Shown: piece by piece, positions 1 to 6,697 of the stretch | Position numbering within the stretch: position 1 is the stretch's first letter | How the letters are laid out: each line of letters starts with the position of its first letter | DNA from: Competibacteraceae bacterium UBA6584 | GTDB lineage: Bacteria; Pseudomonadota; Gammaproteobacteria; Competibacterales; Competibacteraceae | Reading direction: 5' to 3' | Assembly (NCBI GenBank): GCA_002433805.1 | Contig: DJIW01000135.1 | Location: forward strand, 1 to 12,329 | Length of the DNA stretch: 12,329 bases | Program-made: the position numbers and the translations under genes | Notes under the pieces: model-generated | Database searches by the model: none | The model's input: the letters and a program-made list of their open reading frames with translations, nothing else | Told to the model about the DNA's origin: nothing

Positions 1-512
1 TCGCGCTGGCCGCGGCCGATCGGCACCATGGCGTCGATGGCCTTCAGGCCGGTCTGCACCGGCTGGCTCACCGACTGACGCTCGATCACGCCCGGCGCGA
101 TGACTTCGATGGGCGAGGAGTGGGTGGAGTGGATCGGCCCCTTGCCGTCGATGGCCTGGCCCAGGGAATTGACCACGCGGCCCAGCAGCGCCTCGCCGAC
201 CGGCACTTCCAGGATGCGGCCGGTGCACAGCGCCTTGTCGCCTTCCGCCAGGTGCTCGTAATCGCCCAGGATTACGGTGCCGACGGAGTCGCGCTCCAGA
301 TTCATGGCCAAGCCGTAGGTGACTGGATCGCCTTCCCTGGGAGCCGGGAATTCGATCATTTCGCCCTGCATCGCATTGTCGAGACCGTAAATGCGGGCGA
401 TGCCGTCAGCCAGGCTGATGATGGTGCCTTCCGTGCGCGCTTCGGCGGTCGCCTCGTAACCTTGCAAGCGCTGCCGGATCAGATCGCTGATTTCGGATGG
501 TTTGAGTTGCAT
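1..512 (-). CDS. atpA: F1Fo ATP synthase subunit alpha (5' part; gene runs off the left edge)
   Basis: Translating the minus strand from the ATG at 512-510 gives 170 codons beginning MQLKPSEISDLIRQRLQGYE. This matches the AtpA N terminus. The segments EGTIISLADGIARIYGL, AMQGEMIEFP, LERDSVGTVILGDY, TGRILEVPVGEALLGRVVN and APGVIERQSVSQPVQTG are typical of the beta-barrel domain and the start of the nucleotide-binding domain. The window ends at PIGRGQR, just before the expected Walker A loop, so catalytic integrity cannot be judged. Alpha subunits alternate with beta in the F1 hexamer and carry the non-catalytic nucleotide sites. An AGAGGA ribosome binding site lies at 523-528, ten bases before the start. 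The gene begins 15 nt after the atpH stop, as expected in an atp operon. No frameshift is seen in the visible part. Confidence 0.97.
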   Translation of the reverse strand, partial: MQLKPSEISDLIRQRLQGYEATAEARTEGTIISLADGIARIYGLDNAMQGEMIEFPAPREGDPVTYGLAMNLERDSVGTVILGDYEHLAEGDKALCTGRILEVPVGEALLGRVVNSLGQAIDGKGPIHSTHSSPIEVIAPGVIERQSVSQPVQTGLKAIDAMVPIGRGQR

Positions 513-527
513 AAAGCGATAGTCCTC

Positions 528-1109
528 TTACTGGCTCAAGGCCGTGGCGAGTTTGTCCAGCCGACCGCGCGCCGAACCGTCGATCACCCGATCGCCGATC
601 CGGATCACCGCGCCCGCGATCAACGCCGGGTCGATCTTGCAATCCAACACGACGCTGCGCTTGAACTTGGTTTTAAGCGCCTTGGTCACGCGCTTGCGTT
701 GGGCGTCGGTTACGGCGACAGCGGAAATCAGCTCGGCGCGCAACACGCTTTCGGCTTCCGCCCGAAACCGCTCGAACAGAACGGCGATGCCGGGCAGCAG
801 ATTCAAACGGTGAAATTCGGCCAGCATCTTGAGGAAGGCGACGAAGCTCTCCGGAATCGCGCCGGCATTCTGGCCGCGAAGGTCCCGGCATAAGTCGGCC
901 ACCAGTTCGGCTTTCTGTTCGCCTCGCATTTGAGGGTTCCAGGGGCCCAACAAGCGCTGCATCGCCGGATCGGCGGCGACGGCGGCGGCGATCTGCAACA
1001 GCTCGGACCAAAGCGGCAGCGCCTTGGCGGCCTGCGCGTCCTCGAAAGCGGCGCGCGCGTAAGGCCGGGCGGCGGAGGTCGGTCGGACGACGGGTGTCGT
1101 GTCAGCCAT
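528..1109 (-). CDS. atpH: F1Fo ATP synthase subunit delta
   Basis: The 193-aa product is the OSCP/delta subunit, which caps F1 and links it to the peripheral stalk made by AtpF. The family signature near the N terminus is ARPYARAAFEDAQ (residues about 14-26). The C-terminal signature is LDCKIDPALIAGAVIRIGDR followed by VIDGSARGRLDKLATAL (about residues 155-191). The protein is about 16 residues longer than E. coli delta (177 aa). The extra residues are a polar, Thr/Pro-rich stretch before ARPYA. The ATG at 1109-1107 has no clear Shine-Dalgarno sequence. An ATG at 1122 is out of frame, so translation may be coupled to atpF, which ends 17 nt upstream. Confidence 0.96.
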   Translation of the reverse strand: MADTTPVVRPTSAARPYARAAFEDAQAAKALPLWSELLQIAAAVAADPAMQRLLGPWNPQMRGEQKAELVADLCRDLRGQNAGAIPESFVAFLKMLAEFHRLNLLPGIAVLFERFRAEAESVLRAELISAVAVTDAQRKRVTKALKTKFKRSVVLDCKIDPALIAGAVIRIGDRVIDGSARGRLDKLATALSQ

Positions 1110-1126
1110 GAGCGTGGTCCATGGGG

Positions 1127-1597
1127 TTAGAGCTGAGCGACCAAGTCATCCAGCATGGCGGCGTTAGCCGCTTCATCGACTTCGCGCTTGAGCACCTTGC
1201 CGGCGCCGGCGACCGCGAGGCTGACGACTTGATTGCGAAGCTGCTCGCGGGCGCGGTTGACCTCCTGCTCGATTTCCGCCTTGGCGGCGACGAGCTGGCG
1301 GTCGCCCTCGACGCGGGCTTCCTGTTTCGATTGCTCGATGATTTCGTTGGCGCGCTTGTGGGCTTGAGCCACGATTTCGGCGGCTTGCTGCTTGGATTCC
1401 TTCAGCATTTGCGCGGCCTTGGCCTTGGCCAGTTCCTGCTCGCGCACGCCGCGCTCGGCGGAGGCCAAGCCCTCGGCGATCCGCTTCTGGCGCTCCTGCA
1501 TGGCTTCCATGATCGGCGGCCATACATACTTCATGGTAAAGAGCACCAGCAGGCCGAACGTGATCATCTGCCCTATGAGAGTGGCATTGAAGTTCAC
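1127..1597 (-). CDS. atpF: F1Fo ATP synthase subunit b
   Basis: The 156-aa product has the same length as E. coli subunit b. It is the peripheral-stalk protein that holds F1 stationary. One membrane helix (about residues 8-26, GQMITFGLLVLFTMKYVWPP) is followed by a long charged coiled-coil helix rich in Ala, Glu, Lys and Gln (about residues 30-145). The C terminus (EVDEAANAAMLDDLVAQL) is the delta-binding end. The start codon is GTG at 1597-1595, chosen because a textbook AGGAGGT sits at 1604-1610, six bases away, and because the protein then opens MNFNATLIGQ as homologues do. The gene lies between atpE and atpH as usual. Confidence 0.97.
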   Translation of the reverse strand: MNFNATLIGQMITFGLLVLFTMKYVWPPIMEAMQERQKRIAEGLASAERGVREQELAKAKAAQMLKESKQQAAEIVAQAHKRANEIIEQSKQEARVEGDRQLVAAKAEIEQEVNRAREQLRNQVVSLAVAGAGKVLKREVDEAANAAMLDDLVAQL

Positions 1598-1603
1598 GCG
1601 ATT

Positions 1604-1610
1604 ACCTCCT
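1604..1610 (-). promoter_or_regulatory. Strong Shine-Dalgarno site of atpF
   Basis: On the minus strand the bases read AGGAGGT, six bases before a GTG codon. The near-perfect match to the 3' end of 16S rRNA supports the GTG start of atpF and probably offsets the weaker start codon. Confidence 0.85.
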
Positions 1611-1632
1611 CGGGTACACGGGGCGAACCTGT

Positions 1633-1644
1633 CGTAACGTTACG
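1633..1644. repeat. Perfect 12-bp palindrome in the atpE-atpF gap
   Basis: The sequence CGTAACGTTACG is its own reverse complement and lies midway between the atpE stop and the atpF Shine-Dalgarno site. In RNA it could form only a short hairpin (four pairs closing an ACGU loop). It could also be a chance event or a protein-binding site. No function is claimed. Confidence 0.5.
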
Positions 1645-1654
1645 GAACGGACGC

Positions 1655-1942
1655 TCAATGACCCAGGGCCGCGTTGACGGGACCGAGGAACGGGTTGGCG
1701 AAGGTGAAGAACAGCGCCACGCCGACGCCGATCATGGTCACCGCGTCCAACAGACCGGCGACGATGAACATCTTGACCTGCAACGCGGGAATCATTTCCG
1801 GCTGCCGGGCGGCGCCTTCCAGGAATTTGCCACCCAACAGGGCGAAGCCGATGGCGGTGCCCAGCGCGCCCAGGCCGATGATCAGAGCCACGGCGATAAC
1901 GGTCATACCCTGCACGTTGGCAATCAGGCTTGCAGCTTCCAT
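1655..1942 (-). CDS. atpE: F1Fo ATP synthase subunit c (proteolipid)
   Basis: The 95-aa product is the c-ring hairpin protein. Helix 1 runs over about residues 10-37 (IAVALIIGLGALGTAIGFAL). The polar loop GGKFLEGAARQPEMIP (about 37-52) is nearly identical to the E. coli loop. Helix 2 (about 55-83) contains the proton-carrying carboxylate Asp66 in GLLDAVTMIG. Asp rather than Glu, and no Gln/Glu-Ser sodium signature, point to proton coupling. It is longer than the 79-aa E. coli protein at both ends. The ATG at 1942-1940 has a GGGAG at 1951-1955, eight bases away. The 97-nt gap before it and 57-nt gap after it are wide for this operon, consistent with special translation control of a subunit needed in many copies. 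Confidence 0.97.
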   Translation of the reverse strand: MEAASLIANVQGMTVIAVALIIGLGALGTAIGFALLGGKFLEGAARQPEMIPALQVKMFIVAGLLDAVTMIGVGVALFFTFANPFLGPVNAALGH

Positions 1943-2039
1943 TAGTGTGTCTCCCGTCTAGAGATTGTGGTGTGGATGAAAGAAAACCGATGGCGCGCTC
2001 CGCGAGGCTTGCGGGCCGGAGCCGCCGCTTGCGAACCGT

Positions 2040-2807
2040 TCAATGATCTTCGTGGGCCATGCTCAAATACACGATGGTCAACACCATGAAGATGAACGCT
2101 TGCAAGGTGATGATCAGGATGTGGAACACCGCCCACGGCCAGCCCAGGACGAACTGGATCCACCAGGGCAGCAGCGCGATCAGGATGAAGATCAATTCGC
2201 CGGCGTAGAGGTTTCCGAACAGACGCAAGCCGAGCGAAATGGGCTTGGCCAGATCCTCGACGATCCGCAGCAAGAGATTGAACGGCATGAACCACTTGCC
2301 GAAGGGATGCGTCAATATTTCCATGGTGAAATGGCCGGCGCCCTTCACCTTGATGCTGTAGTAATACAGCAGCAGCAGCACCGAGATCGACAGGCCAAAG
2401 GTCGAATTCAAATCGGTGGAGGGCACGCTGCGCAGGTAGGGAACGCCGAACAAGGCGGCGATGGACGGCAACAGATCAACCGGAAGCAAGTCCATGAAAT
2501 TCCAAAGAAATACCCAGACAAAAATCGTCAGGGCCAACGGTGCGATCACCGGATTGCGGCCGTGGAAGGAATCCTTGACCTGGGTATCGACGAACTCGAT
2601 GAGAATCTCGCATAAATTCTGCAAGGGTCCGGGCACGTCGCTGGTGGCCGATTTCGCCGCTTTCATGAACAGCCACAGAAAAAAGGAGCCCAGGGCGATC
2701 GAGAAAAACAGGGTATCCAGGTGGAGGGACCAGAATCCCTCGCCAATCTTGAGATTGGTTAGATGGTGGATGATGTACCCCGTTGCGGAATGACCGGATT
2801 CGCTCAT
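2040..2807 (-). CDS. atpB: F1Fo ATP synthase subunit a
   Basis: The 255-aa membrane subunit forms the proton half-channels against the c-ring. The key segment SLGLRLFGNLYAGELIF contains Arg195 and Glu204, which match E. coli Arg210 and Glu219. His229 and Gln236 in FHILIITLQAFIFMVL match E. coli His245 and Gln252. Other typical segments are NPVIAPLALTIFVWVFLWNF and MDLLPVDLLP. Hydrophobic helices span about residues 32-50, 87-106, 137-152, 172-215 and 226-250. The ATG at 2807 overlaps the atpI stop (ATGA). A GAGGA at 2812-2816 inside atpI serves as the ribosome binding site, so the two genes are probably translationally coupled. Confidence 0.97.
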   Translation of the reverse strand: MSESGHSATGYIIHHLTNLKIGEGFWSLHLDTLFFSIALGSFFLWLFMKAAKSATSDVPGPLQNLCEILIEFVDTQVKDSFHGRNPVIAPLALTIFVWVFLWNFMDLLPVDLLPSIAALFGVPYLRSVPSTDLNSTFGLSISVLLLLYYYSIKVKGAGHFTMEILTHPFGKWFMPFNLLLRIVEDLAKPISLGLRLFGNLYAGELIFILIALLPWWIQFVLGWPWAVFHILIITLQAFIFMVLTIVYLSMAHEDH

Positions 2808-3193
2808 AGCGTCCTCACCGAAGCGTCGAATGTAAAGGGTAAAGCCAGCCAGTAGGCCATCAGCGCGGCGATGTACGCCAGCAGCAGCGGAAGGGGCGAG
2901 ACATCAAGCCAGAGCAAGGCGACGCTCAGCAGGACGACGGTCAACAGCAGCTTGACGACTTCGCCCAGGTAAAAGGCGCGGGCGATTTTGGCGGCGGGTT
3001 CGCCGGCGCGCACCGAAAAAACCCGGCTGGCGAAATAGAGGGTGACCAGCGTGCTGATGCCCCCGCCGATCGAGGCCGAATAAGCGGTCTTGAAGCTACC
3101 GAGAACCAAAGAGGCAACCGCGATCAACAGCGTGAGAGACAATTGAATGGCAGTGATTTTTCGGGTGACCTGTTTTGCGCCCATGGCTCGCAT
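2804..3193 (-). CDS. atpI: ATP synthase subunit I (assembly-related membrane protein)
   Basis: A small hydrophobic protein with about four membrane helices (SLTLLIAVASLVLGSF, IGGGISTLVTLYFASRVF, KLLLTVVLLSVALLWL, LLLAYIAALMAYWLALP). It lies at the first position of the atp operon, where atpI belongs. AtpI proteins are non-essential and have been implicated in c-ring assembly and magnesium supply. Sequence conservation is low, so the call rests on length, topology, position and the KxARAFYLGEVVKLLLT region, which resembles the FAFGEAFKVL region of E. coli AtpI. The start is uncertain. ATG at 3193 gives 129 aa and aligns best in length, ATG at 3184 is possible, and an in-frame GTG at 3214 would give 136 aa. 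None has a good Shine-Dalgarno site. Confidence 0.88.
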   Translation of the reverse strand: MRAMGAKQVTRKITAIQLSLTLLIAVASLVLGSFKTAYSASIGGGISTLVTLYFASRVFSVRAGEPAAKIARAFYLGEVVKLLLTVVLLSVALLWLDVSPLPLLLAYIAALMAYWLALPFTFDASVRTL

Positions 3194-3275
3194 TAGTTCT
3201 AGTTGTGCAGGCACCGCATTGCGCCGGGCATGTTTTAAAATCGTTATATTCTGTTCTGTTTATTTATTCTTCAGA

Positions 3276-3339
3276 CTGCGCAAAAGGCCGGGCTCCTCTT
3301 GAGAAACATCCGTTTTTCGACCTTTTCCCGGCTCCGCAG
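3276..3339 (-). promoter_or_regulatory. Structured 5' leader of the atp operon with alternative hairpins
   Basis: Between the promoter and atpI the leader can pair 3276-3280 with 3335-3339 (CTGCG/CGCAG) and 3287-3292 with 3327-3332 (GCCGGG/CCCGGC). A competing stem pairs 3282-3287 (AAAAGG) with 3321-3326 (CCTTTT) and excludes the GCCGGG stem, because the two arms are nested in opposite order. The long AU-rich stretch that follows (about 3225-3270) is unpaired and could aid ribosome loading. The complementarity is visible in the sequence. A regulatory role is inferred, and this is not a typical terminator because no U-tract follows. Confidence 0.4.
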
Positions 3340-3349
3340 AGTGCTACGG

Positions 3350-3379
3350 ATTATAGGGAATATAGCGCGGCGGGGTCAA
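3350..3379 (-). promoter_or_regulatory. Sigma70-type promoter for the atp operon
   Basis: On the minus strand a TTGACC (-35, at 3374-3379) is separated by 18 bases from a perfect TATAAT (-10, at 3350-3355). The expected start of transcription is near 3343, giving a leader of about 130-150 nt before atpI. The -35 box begins only 15 nt beyond the parB stop. The atp genes can therefore be expressed strongly and independently of rsmG-parA-parB. Confidence 0.8.
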
Positions 3380-3393
3380 CGAAAATCACCTTG

Positions 3394-4284
3394 TCACTTC
3401 ACGCGGGCGATAATCCCGTCCAACTCGTCCAAACTGTTGTAATGGACGACCACCCGGCCCTTGCCGGAGGCGTCGTGGCGCAGTTGGACCCGCGCGCCCA
3501 GCCGCTCGGACAAGTCGTTTTGCAGCGACTGGATATTGGGGTCCGCCGGTCTGGCGCGCGCCGGCGCGGCGCTCGTCTCCTGTTGTTGCAGCCGCCGCGC
3601 CAGATCCTCGGTCTCCCGCGCCGACAAGCCGCGCAGCAACACCTGCCGGGCCGCTTCCAGTTGCAAGGCGGGCGGCAGGGGCAACAAGGCGCGCGCGTGG
3701 CCCATGTCGAGCTTGCGCTCCCGCAGCCACTGCCGGAGCTCTCCGCTCAGTTCCAGCAACCGCAGTAAGTTGCTCACCGCCGCGCGCGAGCGGCCCACCG
3801 CGTCGGCGGCCTGCTGGTGGGTGAGTTCGAATTCGTCGATCAAGCGCTGCAAGGCCAGGGCTTCTTCCAAGGGGTTGAGGTCTTCGCGCTGGATATTTTC
3901 GATCAGCGCCATGGCGATGGCGGCCCGATCCGACGCCGCGCGGATCACGGCCGGCACTTCGCTCAAGCCGGCCAGCTGGGCGGCCCGCCAGCGCCGTTCG
4001 CCGGCGATCAGCTCGTAACGCCCATCGTCCGAGGGCCGCACCACCACCGGCTGCACGATGCCCTGCGCGCGGATCGATTCGGCCAGCTCCCGCAAGCTGT
4101 CCTCGCGCAAGTCCTGGCGGGGTTGATAGCGGCCCCTGACGATCCGGTCGATGGGCAACGACCGCAGCGTATCCGCGTCTGGAGCCGCCGGATCGGCGCC
4201 GGTTTCATGGCGTTGGGCCACCGCCGCCCCCGCGCCGAGCAAGGCATCCAGACCGCGCCCGAGCCCGCCTTTTCGTCTGATCAT
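3394..4284 (-). CDS. parB: Chromosome-partitioning protein ParB (CTPase, parS-binding)
   Basis: The 296-aa protein opens with the canonical RRKGGLGRGLDALLG. It then has the N-terminal ParB/Spo0J domain with the CTP-binding arginine patch GERRWRAA (about residues 95-102) and the ENIQREDLNPLEEALA box (129-144). A helix-turn-helix follows (LTHQQAADAVGRSRAAVSNLL, about 154-174), then a C-terminal dimerisation domain ending YNSLDELDGIIARVK. ParB binds parS sites near the origin and spreads as a CTP-gated clamp. ParA acts on the resulting complex. The ATG at 4284 overlaps the parA stop (ATGA), implying coupled translation. This start is preferred over longer in-frame extensions because it restores the conserved N terminus. 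Motifs look intact. Confidence 0.96.
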   Translation of the reverse strand: MIRRKGGLGRGLDALLGAGAAVAQRHETGADPAAPDADTLRSLPIDRIVRGRYQPRQDLREDSLRELAESIRAQGIVQPVVVRPSDDGRYELIAGERRWRAAQLAGLSEVPAVIRAASDRAAIAMALIENIQREDLNPLEEALALQRLIDEFELTHQQAADAVGRSRAAVSNLLRLLELSGELRQWLRERKLDMGHARALLPLPPALQLEAARQVLLRGLSARETEDLARRLQQQETSAAPARARPADPNIQSLQNDLSERLGARVQLRHDASGKGRVVVHYNSLDELDGIIARVK

Positions 4285-5087
4285 GGTTTCTTGCCGCTCC
4301 CTGTCGTGGTTTTCGCCGCGGGCCGCCGCAGCCGTTTGCGGACCTCCTTCGCCAGATCCCGATAGCTTTGCGCGCCGCGCGATCCGTCGTCGTAATGAAT
4401 GATCGGCAAGCCGTAACTGGGTGCTTCCGCCAGCCGCACGTTGCGCGGGATCAGCGTTTCGAACACCGCCTTGCCGAAATGCTCCAACAGCTGGGCCGAC
4501 ACTTCGTTGGCCAGCCGGTTGCGGGGATCGAACATGGTGCGCAGCACGCCCTCGATGCGCAGATCCGGGTTGGTGGATTTGCGCACCTTCTCGATGGTGT
4601 CGAGCAGCGCCGACAATCCCTCCAGCGCGTAATACTCGCACTGGACCGGAACGATCACCGAATGGGCGGCGGTCAGCGCGTTGACCGTCAGCATGTTCAG
4701 CGACGGCGGACAGTCGATCATGATGATGTCGAAGTTCCACTCCACCGGGGCGAGGGCGGCGCGCAACCGCCCCGGCGCGTTTTCCGTTTCCAGCAGGTTG
4801 ATCTCGGCGGCGGTCAGATCGCCGTTGGCCGGCAGCAGTTGCAATTGCGCCTTTTCTATCCATTGCAGGGCATCGGTCAGGGTCGCCTCGCCCAGCAGCA
4901 CGTCGTAACTGGTGGCGGCGACCGCGTGCTTGTCCACGCCGCAGCCCATGGTGGCGTTACCTTGCGGATCGAGGTCGATCAGCAGCACGTTTTGCCGCAG
5001 CGCCGACAAACAGGCGGCCAAATTGACGGCGGTCGTGGTCTTGCCGACCCCGCCTTTCTGATTGGCGATCGCGATGATGGTAGCCAT
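4281..5087 (-). CDS. parA: Chromosome-partitioning ATPase ParA (Soj/MinD family)
   Basis: The 268-aa product has a deviant Walker A motif KGGVGKTT at residues 11-18. The A' motif LLIDLDPQGNAT contains Asp38 and Asp40, and the Walker B-like IIMIDCPPSL contains Asp125. The conserved stretches PVQCEYYALEGLSALL, GVLRTMFDPRNRLANEV and ETLIPRNVRLAEAPSYG are typical of chromosomal ParA/Soj. ParA dimerises on nucleoid DNA with ATP and is released by ParB. The start chosen is ATG at 5087-5085, with GAGG elements just upstream (GAGGTTGAGGTC). An in-frame extension to 5186 would read rsmG DNA and produce a non-homologous leader. The gene starts 4 nt after the rsmG stop. Confidence 0.97.
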   Translation of the reverse strand: MATIIAIANQKGGVGKTTTAVNLAACLSALRQNVLLIDLDPQGNATMGCGVDKHAVAATSYDVLLGEATLTDALQWIEKAQLQLLPANGDLTAAEINLLETENAPGRLRAALAPVEWNFDIIMIDCPPSLNMLTVNALTAAHSVIVPVQCEYYALEGLSALLDTIEKVRKSTNPDLRIEGVLRTMFDPRNRLANEVSAQLLEHFGKAVFETLIPRNVRLAEAPSYGLPIIHYDDGSRGAQSYRDLAKEVRKRLRRPAAKTTTGSGKKP

Positions 5088-5091
5088 GACC

Positions 5092-5730
5092 TCAACCTCG
5101 GGAAGCGGGCGCGGGGGCCATATGGACCAAATGGCGCTCGGCGTCCAAGCTCGGAACCCGCAACGGATAAACGTCCACCACGGCATAACCGGCCGGCAGG
5201 CGAGCCAGTTCGTCGTCGGGAAATACGCCTTTCATCGCCAGCAGCCGGCCGTCGGGCGCGCACAAGCGGCCGGCGTCGGCAACCAAGTCGGCCAGGGTTG
5301 CAAAGGCCCGCGACACCACGCTGTTAAAAAGCGTCTCCGGCCGGTACTCCTCGACCCGGCCGCGCACCACGCTGACGTTATTCAGGCGTAATTCGGCGCT
5401 GGCCTGGACCAAAAAACGGGTCCGCTTGCCGTTGCTGTCCAACAGCCAGAATCGATCGTTCGGGCGGACGATGGCCAGCGGGATGCCCGGCAAGCCGGCG
5501 CCGCTGCCCACATCCAAAACGCGCGGCCCTTGCAACCAGGGCAAAATCGATAAACTGTCCAATAAATGCCGGACCACCATTGCCTCCGGCGCGCGCACGG
5601 CGGTTAGATTATAGGCCCGGTTCCAGCGCTCCAGCAGGATCAAATACTCGCTCAAGCGCCGGCAAGCGTCCCCCGGCAACCGAATTCCGAGCTCCTCGCA
5701 CCCCTCGATAATGGCTTGTTCGATGCTCAT
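5092..5730 (-). CDS. rsmG: 16S rRNA (guanine-N7) methyltransferase RsmG (GidB)
   Basis: The 212-aa protein has the family layout. An N-terminal helix region contains YLILLERWNRAYNLTAV (about residues 29-45). The SAM-binding loop VLDVGSGAGLPGIPLA spans about 71-86. The acidic strand end LLDSNGKRTRFL includes Asp98. SVVSRAFATLADLV (about 137-150) is also conserved. RsmG methylates N7 of G527 of 16S rRNA, and its loss is known to give low-level streptomycin resistance. Length matches the 207-aa E. coli protein. The gene leads the rsmG-parA-parB cluster. The ATG at 5730 has no strong Shine-Dalgarno site. mnmG, often directly upstream, is not present here. Confidence 0.96.
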   Translation of the reverse strand: MSIEQAIIEGCEELGIRLPGDACRRLSEYLILLERWNRAYNLTAVRAPEAMVVRHLLDSLSILPWLQGPRVLDVGSGAGLPGIPLAIVRPNDRFWLLDSNGKRTRFLVQASAELRLNNVSVVRGRVEEYRPETLFNSVVSRAFATLADLVADAGRLCAPDGRLLAMKGVFPDDELARLPAGYAVVDVYPLRVPSLDAERHLVHMAPAPASRG

Positions 5731-5780
5731 GAAACGCTGTCGCTTGCGATCCGTCAGGCTGAATTTTTAATAAGGTTCGA

Positions 5781-5789
5781 ATTGTAACA
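5781..5789 (-). promoter_or_regulatory. Candidate extended -10 promoter for rsmG-parA-parB
   Basis: The minus strand reads TGTTACAAT, a TACAAT -10 box (5781-5786) preceded by the TGn extension (5787-5789), about 50 nt before rsmG. No good -35 box is found 16-18 bases upstream, which is normal for extended -10 promoters. The assignment is based on motif only. Confidence 0.4.
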
Positions 5790-5799
5790 TGCCTGCCAG

Positions 5800-5828
5800 C
5801 GCCGGCCGGATTACCGCGTCGGCCGGCG
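5800..5828. repeat. Perfect 9-bp GC inverted repeat in the rsmG/trhA divergent region
   Basis: The arms CGCCGGCCG (5800-5808) and CGGCCGGCG (5820-5828) are perfect reverse complements with an 11-base loop. A second inverted repeat, AGCCGT (5851-5856) and ACGGCT (5865-5870), lies just downstream. Both would fall in the leader of the plus-strand gene at 5996. The first sits immediately upstream of the candidate rsmG promoter. No U-tract follows, so they are not obvious terminators. They may be an operator, a leader fold or chance in GC-rich DNA. Confidence 0.4.
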
Positions 5829-5995
5829 GGATAGCGGCCCGGCCTCCTGGAGCCGTTCTGGAGGACGGCTTTCACCCGACCCCGCGCGCGCCGCCGAAAC
5901 CGAAACCGCCGCCGCGCGGTCAGAACCAACACACGCCGCGATGGCGCTTGCCGGTCGCCGGGCGGTTCGCTTCCCTAGCCGTGGAGAGTGTTTCG

Positions 5996-6679
5996 ATGAC
6001 CCCCCCACCCAATCCACCGCGTTATACCCTGGGCGAGGAAATCGCCAACAGCGTGATCCACGGTCTGGGGATCGTGTTCGGCATCGCCGGCCTCGCCGTG
6101 TTGATCGCCTTCGCCAGCTTGCGCGGCGACGCTTGGCACATCGTCGGTTGCAGTATTTTCGGCGCGGCCTTGATCTTGCTTTACACCACCTCGACTTTGT
6201 ATCACAGCATCCCGCTCCCCCGGGTCAAGGCGGTGTTGCGGACGCTCGATCACGCGGCGATTTTTCTGCTGATCGCCGGCACCTATACCCCGTTTTTGTT
6301 GGTGAACCTGCGCGGTCCCTGGGGCTGGTCGCTGTTTGCGGTGATTTGGGGATTGGCGCTATCGGGCATCGTGTTGCGAATCGCGCGCGGGCGGCGGTCG
6401 CCGCGTTGGGCGGTCGGTCTGTATATCGGCATGGGTTGGGTGGTGCTGGTCGCCATCGAACCGCTGGCGACCCGCGTCGCGCCGGGCGGTTTGTGGCTGT
6501 TGCTCCTGGGCGGACTGGCCTATACGCTCGGCGTCGGCTTTTACCTTTGGAGGCGGCTGCCCTACCATCACGCCATCTGGCATATCTTTGTCCTGGCCGG
6601 CAGCATCTTGCATTTCTTCGCTATCCTGTTCTACGTCATTCCGCTGGCAGAGCCCGTTCAGGGCGGCGGCATCGATTGA
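5996..6679 (+). CDS. trhA: Hemolysin III / TrhA family seven-helix membrane protein
   Basis: The 227-aa polytopic protein has the conserved PAQR/hemolysin III motifs in order. These are EEIANSVIHGLG near the N terminus (about residues 12-23), STLYHSIPLP in the second/third helix region, RTLDHAAIFLLIAGTYTPF, and HHAIWHIFVLAGSILHFF near the C terminus. The His and Asp residues in these motifs form the metal site in the wider family. About seven hydrophobic helices are visible. The bacterial function is unclear. E. coli TrhA has been linked to membrane energetics, and true haemolytic activity is doubtful. The ATG at 5996 has GGAG at 5983-5986. Upstream in-frame ATGs (5789, 5941) would add a Pro-rich, non-conserved leader and are less likely. 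It is divergent from rsmG and lies 18 nt before truD, so it is probably co-transcribed with truD. Confidence 0.92.
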   Translation: MTPPPNPPRYTLGEEIANSVIHGLGIVFGIAGLAVLIAFASLRGDAWHIVGCSIFGAALILLYTTSTLYHSIPLPRVKAVLRTLDHAAIFLLIAGTYTPFLLVNLRGPWGWSLFAVIWGLALSGIVLRIARGRRSPRWAVGLYIGMGWVVLVAIEPLATRVAPGGLWLLLLGGLAYTLGVGFYLWRRLPYHHAIWHIFVLAGSILHFFAILFYVIPLAEPVQGGGID

Positions 6680-6697
6680 TCGTTCGCTCCAACCGGT

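Noticed and set aside
120..893. Long plus-strand open frame opposite atpA/atpH (257 aa)
   Set aside because: It is antisense to two certain genes, has an Asp/Gln/His-rich composition typical of reverse frames in GC-rich DNA, and shows no family motif.
4285..4863. 489-aa version of ParB starting at 4863
   Set aside because: The extra 193 residues are an out-of-frame reading of parA. The conserved ParB N terminus begins at the ATG at 4284.
3215..5800. parS sites near parAB
   Set aside because: I looked by eye for TGTTTCACGTGAAACA-like 16-mers around parA/parB and found only partial half-sites. None is good enough to call.
5789..5995. N-terminal extension of the hemolysin III protein from ATG 5789
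   Set aside because: The added 69 residues are Pro/Arg-rich low-complexity sequence with no family match. The ATG at 5996 has a Shine-Dalgarno site and gives the usual family length.
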